From Allolobophora icterica (taxonomy: Eukaryota > Annelida > Clitellata > Crassiclitellata > Lumbricidae): 64,000 nt of DNA. The position numbers and the translations under genes are program-made. Shown piece after piece: positions 24,578 to 37,849 of this stretch (position 1 is the stretch's first letter; every line of letters begins with the position of its first letter). The stretch covers positions 2,013,328 to 2,077,327 of the forward strand of contig OY744607.1 of assembly GCA_963556255.1 (NCBI GenBank), in the 5' to 3' direction. Below the pieces are notes generated by a model, which saw only the letters and a list, made by a program, of their open reading frames with translations, was not told the DNA's origin and searched no databases.

Positions 24578-27500
24578 GCAGCCGCCTTCCGCAACACTTT
24601 TGCACTTCCAGGTCACGATGAAGATGGTCACTCCAGAGATTAATTTTCACATATTTAGTATCTGACTCCTGAGGGATTATATGTACCTCGGGGAAAAAAA
24701 AATAAAAATAATAATAATAATAATAACGGTTCAACGCCGTTGCATTTAGAGGCTCTTTTGATCAGCACATGGGGGACGAGAACCTCTAACTTGATCTAGT
24801 TTCTTAGAGCCTGAGGGATCCTTGCTACCTCGGGCGAAAAAAAAAAAAATAAAAAAAAAAAAAATAATAATAATAATAATAATAATAATATAATAATAAT
24901 AATAATGATAACACAATATCTGATTACGGTTATTTTTATTATTATTATTACGCATTTCTTAAGCACCACTATCTAACGACGAAGCATCAATCAATGGCGC
25001 TAAGCAACTAATAATAAATAATAATAATAATTATATTCTTTATTATTTCAAACCGACACACGCAGTAAGATTACATTGAAACATGAAAGTACAATCAATA
25101 TCTTAATTAAACACACGGTTTGGCAGCCATGCAAGGCGCCGCCCTAGAGGGGGGGGGGGGTTACGGGAGTCGATCCGCGTACCTTATGCTCTCCTGGCCA
25201 TGAGTGCTACCACTACTCTATCCCCCCTCTGTGAGTGAAGGACTGGGTCAATGTCCCAACAGGGTAGCCATCTCAGAGGAGGAGGCTCGAACCCCATACT
25301 CCGCACTATAAGGCAAGCGCCCTAACCAATCGGCTACCGTGTTCCACAAAGGTTCCTGAACGCTGTGTAACATCCATCACACGGTTGATGACACATACCG
25401 GTTTCAGAGCATCAAGGTTGAAGGTCTGGCGGAGGAACCGGTTGAGCCAGTAGATCTTCGGATTTCTTTGGGTGTAGGTGATCAGAAGGACGAGATACAT
25501 GAAGAGGGTGTAGCGAACTATTTCGATGGCGATCGAGTACATCTTCCGCGTCATCTCCCTGCGCCGCCTCGCCGAAACCAGGAGGCTGCTCGGCGGAGGA
25601 CGGTACAGGGGATTTGCAGCTCGCATCTCGTCCACGTACTTCGCAAACTCCAGGTCCTTGTGGTCACCTTTACGAACCAGATTGTAATACATTTTGTAAT
25701 TGTAAATGTAATTGTAACAAAACGTTTGTATTGTATCCGCTGGATGGGCTGATGGTGGATGGATAGACTGGCGAGTGGATAAAGGGACAGACTACTGGAT
25801 GGCTTGGATGAATGGATGAATAGATAAATGGATGAATTGGATGAGTGGATGAAACAAAGGATTGAATGAGAAGTTGAACAAGTGCTTTACTTTGTTTTTT
25901 AACTCGCCTAGCCAGAGAATTAATGCTGGTTTTCCTAGTTACACCAATCAGTTGATTGACGCAGTATAAACTGCCTGGTCATCGGTTCACTTTGATTGAC
26001 TGATTGAAGGTCTATAAAACAATCGACTGCCAGAAGGACGTACGAAGCAACGCCCTGATTGACAAACTGATTGAAATACAGAATACTGCATTGTCGTACC
26101 AACCTTCACTTAATTTCAGATCCTCAGGACTGTCGATATCCGCCTTCTTGAAAATCAAACTAAAGAAGATGGCCAACGCAATCACCTTCAGCGGTTGTCC
26201 AATGAAAAGATCGTACACAAAGGACGCGAAGAACGACGTCAGCCAATGAAAAGACTTGTAGTATCCGAAACTCAGCGTGTAGAGAATCGTAAAGAAGCTA
26301 CACAGGATGACGATCACAAAAACGAGGAAGTACGCGCAGAACAGCACCCACCACGGAAGATATCTCCGCTTCCTCTTCTTAACGGTCAGCGGCTCCGTCT
26401 CGATGCAGCTGTGGAAACTGACCTTGCTCGGACGAGCGGATTTGTAAGGGAGAGCCGCGGCAAGCGCTTCGGAAAGTTTCTTCGATTTCGACGACTTGGC
26501 CGACTCGAGTTGGAATCCGGACTGCATCTTCTTTTCGAAGGCGTCGCGTTTCATCGGAACGGGTTCTTGAGGTCTGTCGCCAGTTGTTGGTTGTTCTTCA
26601 GTATTCTGTCGTTTAGCTTTCCATGTGAAGAGTTTCAGTTTGCGCGGTTGGATCGAGCGGAACAGCCACGCGATGAAGATGTTTATGGGAAATGTGAGAA
26701 GGCATGTCTCGAAACCTGAAAAAGAAGAAGGAATGCGTGGTAAACACCACGTCGTCTTATTGGTGTCACTGAGTGACGTGTGTGTATCAAGTGTAGCCTA
26801 TGTGTAGTGTCTTGTAACACGGAGAGTATGGGTTCAATCCTCCGAGGCGGTTACTGTGTATGGACCTTGAGCGAGTCCTTCACTCATAATTGCTCAGCGC
26901 CATCAACTGATGCTTGGTCATTAGTTAGTGGCGCTTAATAAACAGCCTTCTCTCCTGAGATGGTTACTGAGTAGTGACCTTGAGCAATCCCTTCACTTGC
27001 AATTGCTCAGCGCCATCGATTAATGCTTGGTCATTAGATAATAGTGGTGCTTAAAGCCTCCTTCCCTGAGACGGGTACTGCATAGGGACCTTGAACAACT
27101 CACAGTTGTTCAGCGCCATCGATTCTTGCATGGTCACAAGATATTGGCGCTTAATAAACACATTAGAATAAATAATAATAACTTGGTCAGCACAGTAGCG
27201 GACTGACCCAGAACGTGTGTCTCCTACCAATGAGTAATTCTGTCCAGGAGAAAGTGGCAAATCCAATGTCCATCTTCTCTTCGTTCGAATCCGGCTGGAT
27301 TCCGTAGAACATGATGTTGGACAGCATGTAGGTGAGCAGGAGAGAGAGGCAACAGGTGAGCCGTTGGACGCGACTGAATGTGCTCCGCGATGGTTTGCCA
27401 TAGATCGAAAACCACAAGTGATGCTCATCGAACTCCCTGAGAACAAATAACGTAGATGTGTTCTCAAACAACAGGGATATAAGGTTCAGGAACTGTTCTT

Positions 27501-30500
27501 CTTCTTACTCCTCTTTTTTTATTCCTCTATTTCTTATTCCTATATTTCATCCTAGAGCTATCTCTTCTTCTTCCATTTCTTCTAGTCCTATGCCTTCTAC
27601 ATGTTACTTTATTTCTTTCTCTCCATGTGCTTCTTCTGTATCTTCTTCATCTTCTATATTTTCTTCATTACATTTCTCTATATCTTCTTCTTCTATATCT
27701 TCTTCTATATTTTCTTCATTATATTTGTCTATATTTTATATTTTCCTCATTATATTTGCTTATATCTTCTTCTATATCTTCATCTTCTATGTTTTCATTA
27801 TGTCTATATCTTCTTCTATAGCTTCTTCTATATTTTCTTCATTATATTTGTCTATATCTTCTTCTTCCATATCTACTTCTATATCTTCTGCTATTCCTAC
27901 TTCTATTTCTTCTCCTTCTTCACACATCAGTGGAGCTACTGATATACCATGAAGCAACGAACTGCTCACCAGTGCCCTGCAGATATTAAAAGACAGCACT
28001 ACATAACTCCAGATACATACTTGAGGGTTCTGGTCGGGAAGAGATGCTGAAACTGCTTGACCTCTGCCTCCGTAGCCGCATTGAAAGTCTTGTCGAGGAT
28101 GCAGTCTCCGATGTCGACCGCCAGCCAAGCATCGCAGATGAAGTAATACTGGACATCCTCAGCTGGACTGTAGATGACCACTCGACTCAGGTACCTGCAC
28201 AATTAAACTAATCCAATCCAATCCAATCCAATCCAATCCAATCCAATCCAATCCAATCCAATCCAATCCAATCCAATCCAATCCAATCCAATCCAATCCA
28301 ATCCAATCCAATCCAATCCAATCCAATCCAATCCAATCCAATCCAATCCAATCCAATCAATCCAATCCAATCCAATCCAATCCAATCCAATCCAATCCAA
28401 TCAATTCCAATCCAATCAATTCCAACCCAATCAATTCCAACCCAATCAATTCCAACCCAATCCAATCCAATCCAATCCAATCCAATCCAATCCAATCCAA
28501 TCCAATCCAATCCAATCCAATCCAATCCAATCCAATCCAATCCAATCCAATCAATCCAATCCAATCCAATCCAATCCAATCCAATCCAATCAATTCCAAT
28601 CCAATCAATTCCAACCCAATCAATTCCAACCCAATCCAATCCAACCCAATCCAATCCAATCCAATCCAATCCAATCCAATCCAATCCAATCCAATCCAAT
28701 CCAATCCAATCCAATCCAATCCAATCCAATCCAATCAATTCCAATCCAATCAATTCCAACCCAATCAATTCCAACCCAATCAATTCCAATCCAATCCAAT
28801 CCAATCCAATCCAATCCAATCCAATCCAATCCAATCCAATCCAATCCAATTACTTCTATAGCGCCTTTATCGGAATACACAAGGCTCTGATCAATTGAAG
28901 CACCAAGTAAAATCACATCAAAATCAGAATCTGTTTGAGAAATCGAGGCTTCCACACTTCAGTATCATGATTTTATTTTTATTAATATTATGATTACCAT
29001 TATTATTCTCGTACATAAACTACCATAACTCTAAATCCATAAAATACTATAACTCTAAACCTATAAACTACTATAACTTTAAATCCATAAACTACTATAG
29101 GCCTAACTCTAAACCCATAAAATACTATAACTCTAAACCCATAAACTACTATAACTTTAAACCCATAAACTACTATGGCTACACCCATAAACTACTATAA
29201 CGCTCAATCCATAACCTACTGTAGTTCTAAATCCATAAACTACTATAACTATCATCTTCTTCAGCACTCCAAGAAGCTAGATCTGTGAATTAAAGATCGA
29301 AGATTTAAATCGGGTCTAATGAGGGATCGACTACCATTCGGGCCATTTTCCTGTGTTATGATGCCAGACGTGGATTGCGTAGATGCTTCCGAGGATGCGA
29401 TTCGTGCGAATGATGAAAGAATAGATGCTCCCTCTCTGGAAAACCTCAAAGTCCTCGCTCTGCAGAAGGTGTGCCTCACTGTCGCTAAGGATACCTGATT
29501 AACAACAGCAATAATGAGGTTAATTAATGTCTTACACAATGCCATATAGGACATGTAATCAAGTCAATCCGTTTCTCCGTTTCAACTTAACACATTGCAC
29601 TCGATCAACAATCATTACAACTCGTGTGCCCTTTGGGCATGGTAGCTGATTGGTTAAATATATATAAGAGAGAGAGACAGAGACAGACAGACAGACAGAC
29701 AGAGAGAGAGACAGAGACAGAGAGACAGACAGAGACAGACAGATAGACAGACAGACAGGCAGGTAGGCAGAGAGATCAAGAGATCAGGAAGAGGGAGAGA
29801 AAGATAGGTTGAGCGCGCACCTTGTAACACGGAGAGTACGGGTTCACGCCTCCTTCCCTGACACATTTACTGTTTAGGGACCTTCAGCAAGTCCTTCACT
29901 GCAATTGCCCCGCGCCATCGATTAATGCTTGGTCATTAGATAGTGGGCTTAATAAATAACCTCCTCCTCTGACACATATACAGTGTAGGGACCAGTCGTT
30001 TAGGTCGAAGGGGATTACAGAAACCTCTAGGTGCATCTGTACTTATTATGAAATAAAGGAACGGATGCATTGCTTCTCTGTGGCATACCTTTGAGTACGA
30101 TGGCGACATCTGACGTTGTTCCAGCACCTCTCCTGGAACCAGTGTAGACCGTAACCAAGTAGGCGTACTTTGCATCCACAGGATTGTCCACCAGATTAAT
30201 AGGCAGCGCCTGTAAACACAACACGTCCTGTAAAAGGCTGTATTATGTAAACCGTTTAGCAGTGAAGCCAACCAAAGAAAACCAGCTGATGTTATTATTA
30301 TTATTATTATCATTATTATTATTATTATTTTTTTGCCCTGAGGTACTTCATTCCCTCAGGGACTTAGAGATTAAGTGTGCAATTTTTCTGAAACGGTTAC
30401 TCCTCGTCCAAGTCAGATTGGGCTGCCACCATGGAACCGCTAAAGGCCACTGCGTTGAACCGTTGGATATTATTATTATTATTATTATTATTATTTATTT

Positions 30501-30746
30501 ATTTTTTTGGTCGGCCGAGGTACCAAGGATCCCTCAGGCTCTAAGAAACTATATCAAGTTAGAGGTTCTCGTCCCCCATGCGCTGATCGAAAGAGCCCCT
30601 AAATGCCACGGCGTTGAACCGTTGCGTGCAAACAGACAGGCGCTGAAAAAGATGAGTCGTCTCGCGGGGGTCGCCCGTGGCCTGAGTGATGCGGCGGCCC
30701 ACCTCTTGTAAAAACTCTAATCCTGTGCGGTTTATGGGGCCTAGTG

Positions 30747-30829
<83 letters not shown>

Positions 30830-33800
30830 GCATTTATTAAGCACCATTATGACCAGACAACAAACAGTGGTACTGAACAACCATTAGTGAAGGAATCTAC
30901 CACATTAACTCCTCAGCCTCTCTTTGCCTCTTTTTCACAAATGCTTGAAGACCAAATTCTGTTCGATCGTGGTTTCATTGTGTTAAATCGGGAGCGCCTC
31001 TGATGAGTCTCTCTTGAAGTGGCGCTATATAAATTTACAATTGCCATTACCACTTCATCGTCATCACCTTCTTCAACTACCTGTTGACCTGTCCCCTCTC
31101 TCCATAGCAAGATATTGCTTGGGATCGCGCCCTCTTCTCTCCGCTGCCTAAAGACCTTTCTTTTCCCTCGGGGCTGACATGCTGGGAGCGCCTCTGAATA
31201 GTCTATGCTGTGAGAGGCGCTTTATAAATAATCATATAAGATAAGATAAAGTGTCTGTAAATTAACCATTGATGCCTTGTGCATTAAGATACGGCGCTAC
31301 CGAAGTGGTTTAGATGAGACCCCTGAAACCATCATGGGCCCGCACTACACCACCGGTGGCAAGCGACGATCCCACTGTCGCCCCAACAAATACAGCAGTC
31401 CATGAGACCTTCTTCTCGTCCAGCTTGTCGGCTCTCCGTGCCCAGATGAGCAGCAAGAGGTAGAGGAAGATGACGACGCTGACGGTGATGATGCCGATCG
31501 GATTCTGCCAGATCTTCGTGAACTTCAGTGTCTCTTTCCTGACGTCGAGAAGATTCGGCATGACGAAGAAGCTGATGACGAAGGTGCTCAGGTGAGTACA
31601 TTGGCAGTGAACGATCCCAGGTAACGTCTCCTCTCCTACCTTGTCAAAGCAACACGGCGATCGTGAAAACAAGAATACTGCGAAAAATGAAACCACATTT
31701 GATTATTAAATGTTTTTAAATGTTCTATTGGTTTGTTTACTGTCATTCTGCATTTTGACTGTTTTGTGTGTAATTGTGCACAACATAGGAGAATGCTGAT
31801 CAGCTATCACTGGGATACGGTCACTGTTTGACAGATGGGGGGAGACACTTTTGAACTGATCTGGTGAAGAGAGAGTTTTGAACTGATCTGCTCAAAAAAG
31901 AGGTCCAAAAATTGTGCGAAACAGTTGTTTGACCTTTTATGGGTGTTTCTCCAAACTTTGGGGGTCAAATGATGGTGTGTCCCCCCACTCCTAAAGGTGG
32001 TGGGTCTTGTCCCCCTCGAGCCCTCCTAGATCGCCGCCCATGGATACTGTTAGCACAATAGACAATTAACAGCAGAGTACTGTTACCACAATAAACAAGT
32101 GTCAATAGAGTACTGTTACCATAATACACAATTATCAGCTGAGGACTGTTACTACAAGAAACAAGTACCAGTAGAGTACTATTACCATAAGAAACAAGTA
32201 TCAATCGATTACATTTACCACAATAAACAAGTACAAATAGACTACTGTTACCACAGTGAATACACACGCGTTGAAACACTGTTACCACAATAAACAAGTG
32301 ACAGTCAAGTAAAGTTACCGTAATAAAAAAGTATCAATAGAGTACTGTAATAAAAAAATACATATGAGTTACCTTACGATGTATTTCATAAAGTATTTCC
32401 GTTATACTTCATTGCATTAGATAGCATTAAACGATTTTCATTCGCGTAATTGACATTCTTGCATGCCCTTACCCTACCCCTAACCCTAACCTTTTACCCT
32501 AACCCTAACCCTAACCCTGACCTGACAGCCGTCTTCGGACCAATCGCCTTGCGTCACGCTCCAGTGCAGACAGTTCACTGCCATCAACATTACGTGAAGA
32601 TCGAAGGTTTCGTTCATTGTGTGCATCAACTTTACAGCAATGCCTGTAGCGTTCTGCTTCGATCGACTTTCCTTGACATGTTCATCGATCAAGAGAATTT
32701 TGAACGGCAGCGAGAGATTATACCGAAGCAGGTCACTAGAAGAAAACAATACAACACAATACACTGTAACTAAATATAATAAAATACAACACAATACTCG
32801 TCATAGCCGAGTTATAGCTGAAACCGCAGTTGGAGCAAAAATCTGAAGAAACAAATTTGGGGGATCTGAACCCTCGACCTCTCGGTTAACAGTCCAGATG
32901 CCAACCACTAGACAATCGCAATCCCCTGCTTAGAATATAACTTTAAGAAGAAAAAGAAGAACAGTCCCTTAAGTGTTAGGTGAAGACTTAGCACCTTCAT
33001 TTTCTTAGCCTCGGCACATGAGGGCAGGTGGCAAGTCCTCTCCCTCGCCGTCTCATCTTCCCACCGACAGTGTACGGTCGGTGTACTCATTATGAGTTGG
33101 CTACTTCAAACAGCTTATTATCTAACACGCAGAAAGTAGCTTTTTCCCTTGCCACAAGCGTTTAAAAACCACTCTTTTCGATCGTGGTTTGCCATTGTCA
33201 GGTCGGGAGCGCCTCTGCGGAGTTTCTCTTGAAGTGGCCAGGGGCTGCGATCCAGGGGGCTCGAGGGGGACAAGACTCCCACCTTTAACAGTGGGGGGGG
33301 GTGGGACACGCTATACAGTTGTATCCCCAAATTTTGAAGAAACACCAAAAAAGGTCAACACAATTTTTTCTCTTTTTTTGACCAGATCACTTCAAAAGTG
33401 TCCCATGTCCCCCCCACCTGTCAAACAAGATCGCCGCCACTGGAAGTGGCGCTATAAAAACTTACGATAACGATTACGAGCTTAGCCTACCGCAGAGGAA
33501 TCGCCGCCTTGTAGATCGTCTCATTTTCCGCGTTTTGGAAATACTCATCGTCCCGAGAGAGCGTCACATTCAAACCTTTCGTCTGAATGAAAAACACCGA
33601 AACGTCAACTTCTCCTTTCGTTTCCATCAAAACACGTTTCATTTCGTCACCCACATACAGGTACAAAACAATGGAGTTCGTTTTGTCCCCGACGGGGCTG
33701 CAGACGTACGTGGCGTTTCCCGTTTCCATGGTAACACGCGTCCATCTTGCTTGCGAGACCGGGACGGATATGAAGATGTCGACTGGGGAGGTGAGCTTGG

Positions 33801-35990
33801 TGATTTTGAGCGGCCGAGCACCGGATGTGAGGGTTACGTCCAATGTGGACGAGTACGAGCGGTTGGTCATGGTCTTTGTTATTGTGTATGGACTATGCGC
33901 CATTGTTAACATCTAAAAGATACAAAGCGTAATTGTAATTGTAATTACGATGATTTATGTAGCCCCTGTTTTTCCCAACTACCCGACGATTTTGAGGTGA
34001 ATTGATTCCTTAGTGCGATAATCTGATTAGTAGTACCAGTAATAATAATAATAGTACTTATAGTAATAATAATAATAACAGTAGAAGTAAAAATAATAAC
34101 AATAATTGATAACACTGCTATGCATGATTTCTGATGTTCTGCCAAAAACATGTTTTTCTAAAAGATTTTAGTCTGCTGATTTCAAAAATGATATCCGTTT
34201 TTCTGTATCACGTAGGGTTTTCTCGACATCTCTGCCGCATTTGACACCATTGATCACAGCCTTCTTCTTCAACGACTATCTTCTTGGTTTAGCGTCTCTG
34301 ATACTGCTCCACTCTGGTTCCAGTCCTACTTGTCTTCCCGATCCTTCTCTGTTAAAGCCTCCAGCCACTGCTCACAACCCCTTCCTCTTTCCTGTGGTGT
34401 CCCTCAAGGCTCCGTCCTGGATCCACTACTTTTCATCCTTTATACCACACCCTTAAGCCATCTCATAAAATCCTCCTCTGTCGACCATCATCTCTATGCA
34501 GATGACACCCAACTCTTCATATCCTTCTTCCCAGACTCTTTTTCCACCGCCATCACACAACTACTCAACGTGGTTAACCTTATTAAGAGTGGATGTCATC
34601 CAATCTCCTCTGCCTTAACCCTTCCAAAACTGAATTCATCATCCTAGGCCTTCCTGATCAAATCAAGAAAATCCCTGATCCTTCCATAAACCTTTCGACT
34701 AACTCATCGTCTCTCACCTTCACCGCTGACTCTCCTGTTCGCAATCTTGGTGTTATTTTTGATCCACACCTCTCCTTCTCTAACCACATCTCCAACCTCT
34801 CGCGCTCCTGCTTCATGCACATTCGTGACCTCCGACGCATACGACCCATGCTCGACCTTAAAACTGCCTCCACCATTGCTACCTCCATTGTTCATTCAAA
34901 GCTTGATTACTGCAATTCTCTTTTTCTCAACCTCGAATCCACTCAAATCAAGCATCTACAGCTTATCCAAAACTCACTAGCCAGAGCTGTCACTAGAACG
35001 CCCAAACATCATCATATCACTCCCATCCTCAAATCACTCCATTGGTTAAAAATCACAGAGCGAATCCACTAGAAAGTTCTATCACTATCCTACAACTCCC
35101 TACAATATTCCCAGCCCAAGTAACTTCGTGATCTCTTCACCATTCAGACCCGATCATCGTCCTATCTCAGTCTTTCTCGACCCCCAGTCACTACTCACCT
35201 CAAGTTCTCCAACCGAGCCATATCCATCACAGCACCACGCCTCTGGAATGATCTCCCTCCTGAATTCCGCACTTTCTCAGTGCCTCCATCATCATTGCTA
35301 CCCGTCCTTCATCCTCCTCCTCTTGTTCCTCTATCTATCACCCCCGGACTTTCCACTCAGAACTGAAGTCTCACCTTTTCAAATACTCCTACCCTGACTC
35401 ATCTGATCCTCCGCCTTCCAATTCCTCTCGCCGTAAACGACACCCGCCTTGACAGCTACTCTGCCTCTCCTGATCTGGTACCCTGGAATTGGACTTGGAC
35501 CACTTTTGGACTACTCTCTGGAAACCCCCTTTGATTTGATGGACTATTTCTGGATGATGAACAGAGATTGTTCGTCAGAGGAAGAACACGCAAGAAAATC
35601 TAAGAAAACACGTTTCTTTCCCTAAGACGGTTTATGTCTCAGTTTCATTGTATACAAGATTTTGCCATATATTTTGTATAAAATTATTGTAAACATCTGG
35701 GCACTGTCATCTGTTTCTAAGATTTTGACATCAGGACTTTTATAAACCTTTCTTATAATTTTTTTCTGCAGTGTATCAAAGAGAAAATAATTTCTCAATA
35801 ATGTAAAAATTCAATAAACTTATAATTTGATTTGTACGATATTGTGACGTGATGGCCAAATTTCATCAACATATTTGAAATCAGGATGTCAGAATTGTAT
35901 AAAATCAGTAAAAATAAATCAGACATCTGATTCTTTCTTTTAAAATGCATAGCAGTGTAATAAAGCAATAATGATGATGGTAATAATTTA

Positions 35991-36021
<31 letters not shown>

Positions 36022-37582
36022 TATAATAGTGCTAATAAAATAGTAATAATAATAAAATTAATAATAATAAAATGTAATAATAAAAATTATAACAATATAA
36101 TAACAATAATATGATCAAGGTCAGATTAGTTCGGACGCAACAAGATTCGATGGGATCAGGTTAGACAAGACAATAAGGTCAGGATCGTGATCAAAAACTC
36201 CAAATTTCTAAAGCTCTACTCCAATGTTAAGCGCAGGGCACCAGCTTATTCACGAGCACTGCATCATGCAAGATCAGATTATGTATAAGAAACCACAGAC
36301 CTTGATGTGAACATTGTCTTTCTTTCTGGTGTAGCGACCAACATCAAAGTCATGTGGGATACGCACGCGACTGTTCATGGAAATGTTGGTCAGGTTCAAC
36401 GTTTCCGCAGTCGATTCCGCATAGATGTTCAATCCGGGCAGGTGACTTGGAGATCGCGTCACGAGCGACATGGAGATCGTGCCCGATCGGATGACAACCG
36501 GACTGTCGACGGCCGTCATGTGCGACAGAACCGTGTCGGCCACTGAGTTCAATGTTCCAGTCAGATTCATTCCGTTGTTCTGGATAAACGAAACAAAGGC
36601 TCTATATAATCAAATACTCTTATATACATATACATATGTACTATATATTCATATATAAATACATATATATATTATATATATACACATATATAATATATAC
36701 TGTATAGATAATGTATAATATATATATATATATGTATATAGTATATATGTATAATATTTTGTATATAGTATGCGTATATGTACGAGGACACTTAATATAG
36801 TGCATTTTAAGTACATAACAAAAATGCTGTACCTATGACTATCTAGCAGATCTGAAAAAGACTGTTTTAAGACATGATGATGGTGATGATAACGATGATG
36901 ATGATGATAATAAAAAATACTAATGATAAAAATTATAATAATCAAGCAAAAGGCTCCAATGTGACGTTGTTTGAAAGACCCCACCCTATCTTCAAGGCTG
37001 CCATTGGTCGTAAGAACGATCGAAGACATTGTGTTCGATAACCCAACCAACACATGCCTGGAAAGAAACAACACCGGCAGAACTTAGACATCGAAGTTTA
37101 TTGGAAACTGCAACTGCACTCACAAACCCGTAGAACACCTTTTCACGAAAAGCTTCTCAGAGGTGTTTCTGTTATGGAAATTCAAATTGTAATTTATTGT
37201 AATCATAAGCTGACATTTATCAAGAAAAACAGTCATCAGTGGCACTCATAGAAGGGGAGCAGTCCCTTAAGCTGGCACTGAGGCAGCCATGGGTATGAAG
37301 TGTTAGCGACTTCATATTTCTTAGCCTCGGCATATGAGGGCGGATGGTTAGTCCTCTCCCTCTCTGTCTCATCTTCCCATTGACAGTGTATGGTCAGTGT
37401 ACTCATTACAGCTGAGTTGGGGCGCAGGTGGCAGCAGAAATTTCAAAACAAACTTCTACCCTGGCTGGAATATTGACCTCCGACCTCTCGGTTGACAGTC
37501 CAGCACCCTAACCACTGGAGTATCGCGCGCCCCATTCAAAACCACCAACGAAATGGAAAAAGCGGGAACTCTCCAATGCTGC

Positions 37583-37614
<32 letters not shown>

Positions 37615-37799
37615 ATCAATCAATCAATCAATCAATTCTTTTTATTGGTCCAAAGAACACAAAACAATAAAAAATTAATGCACTGGTTCATAAAGAGCGT
37701 GTTCTAGTGGGCACAAAAGGGGGAAGCCCAGAAGGGACGAGAGTCCCGCTAGGTCAGGGCCACCTATGTAACACAAAGATAATAGTGATGCATCGCTGA

Positions 37800-37849
<50 letters not shown>

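Noticed and set aside
27458..27952. Ser/Ile/Phe-rich frames of up to 164 residues
   Set aside because: Low-complexity CTT/TAT repeat translation.
28203..28955. Long minus-strand frames of repeating Asp-Trp-Ile-Gly-Leu (up to 213 residues)
   Set aside because: Translation of the TTGGA pentamer, open in several frames at once; inside intron 16.
32466..32521. Chromosome end
   Set aside because: The telomere-like tract is under 60 bp and sits within an intron.
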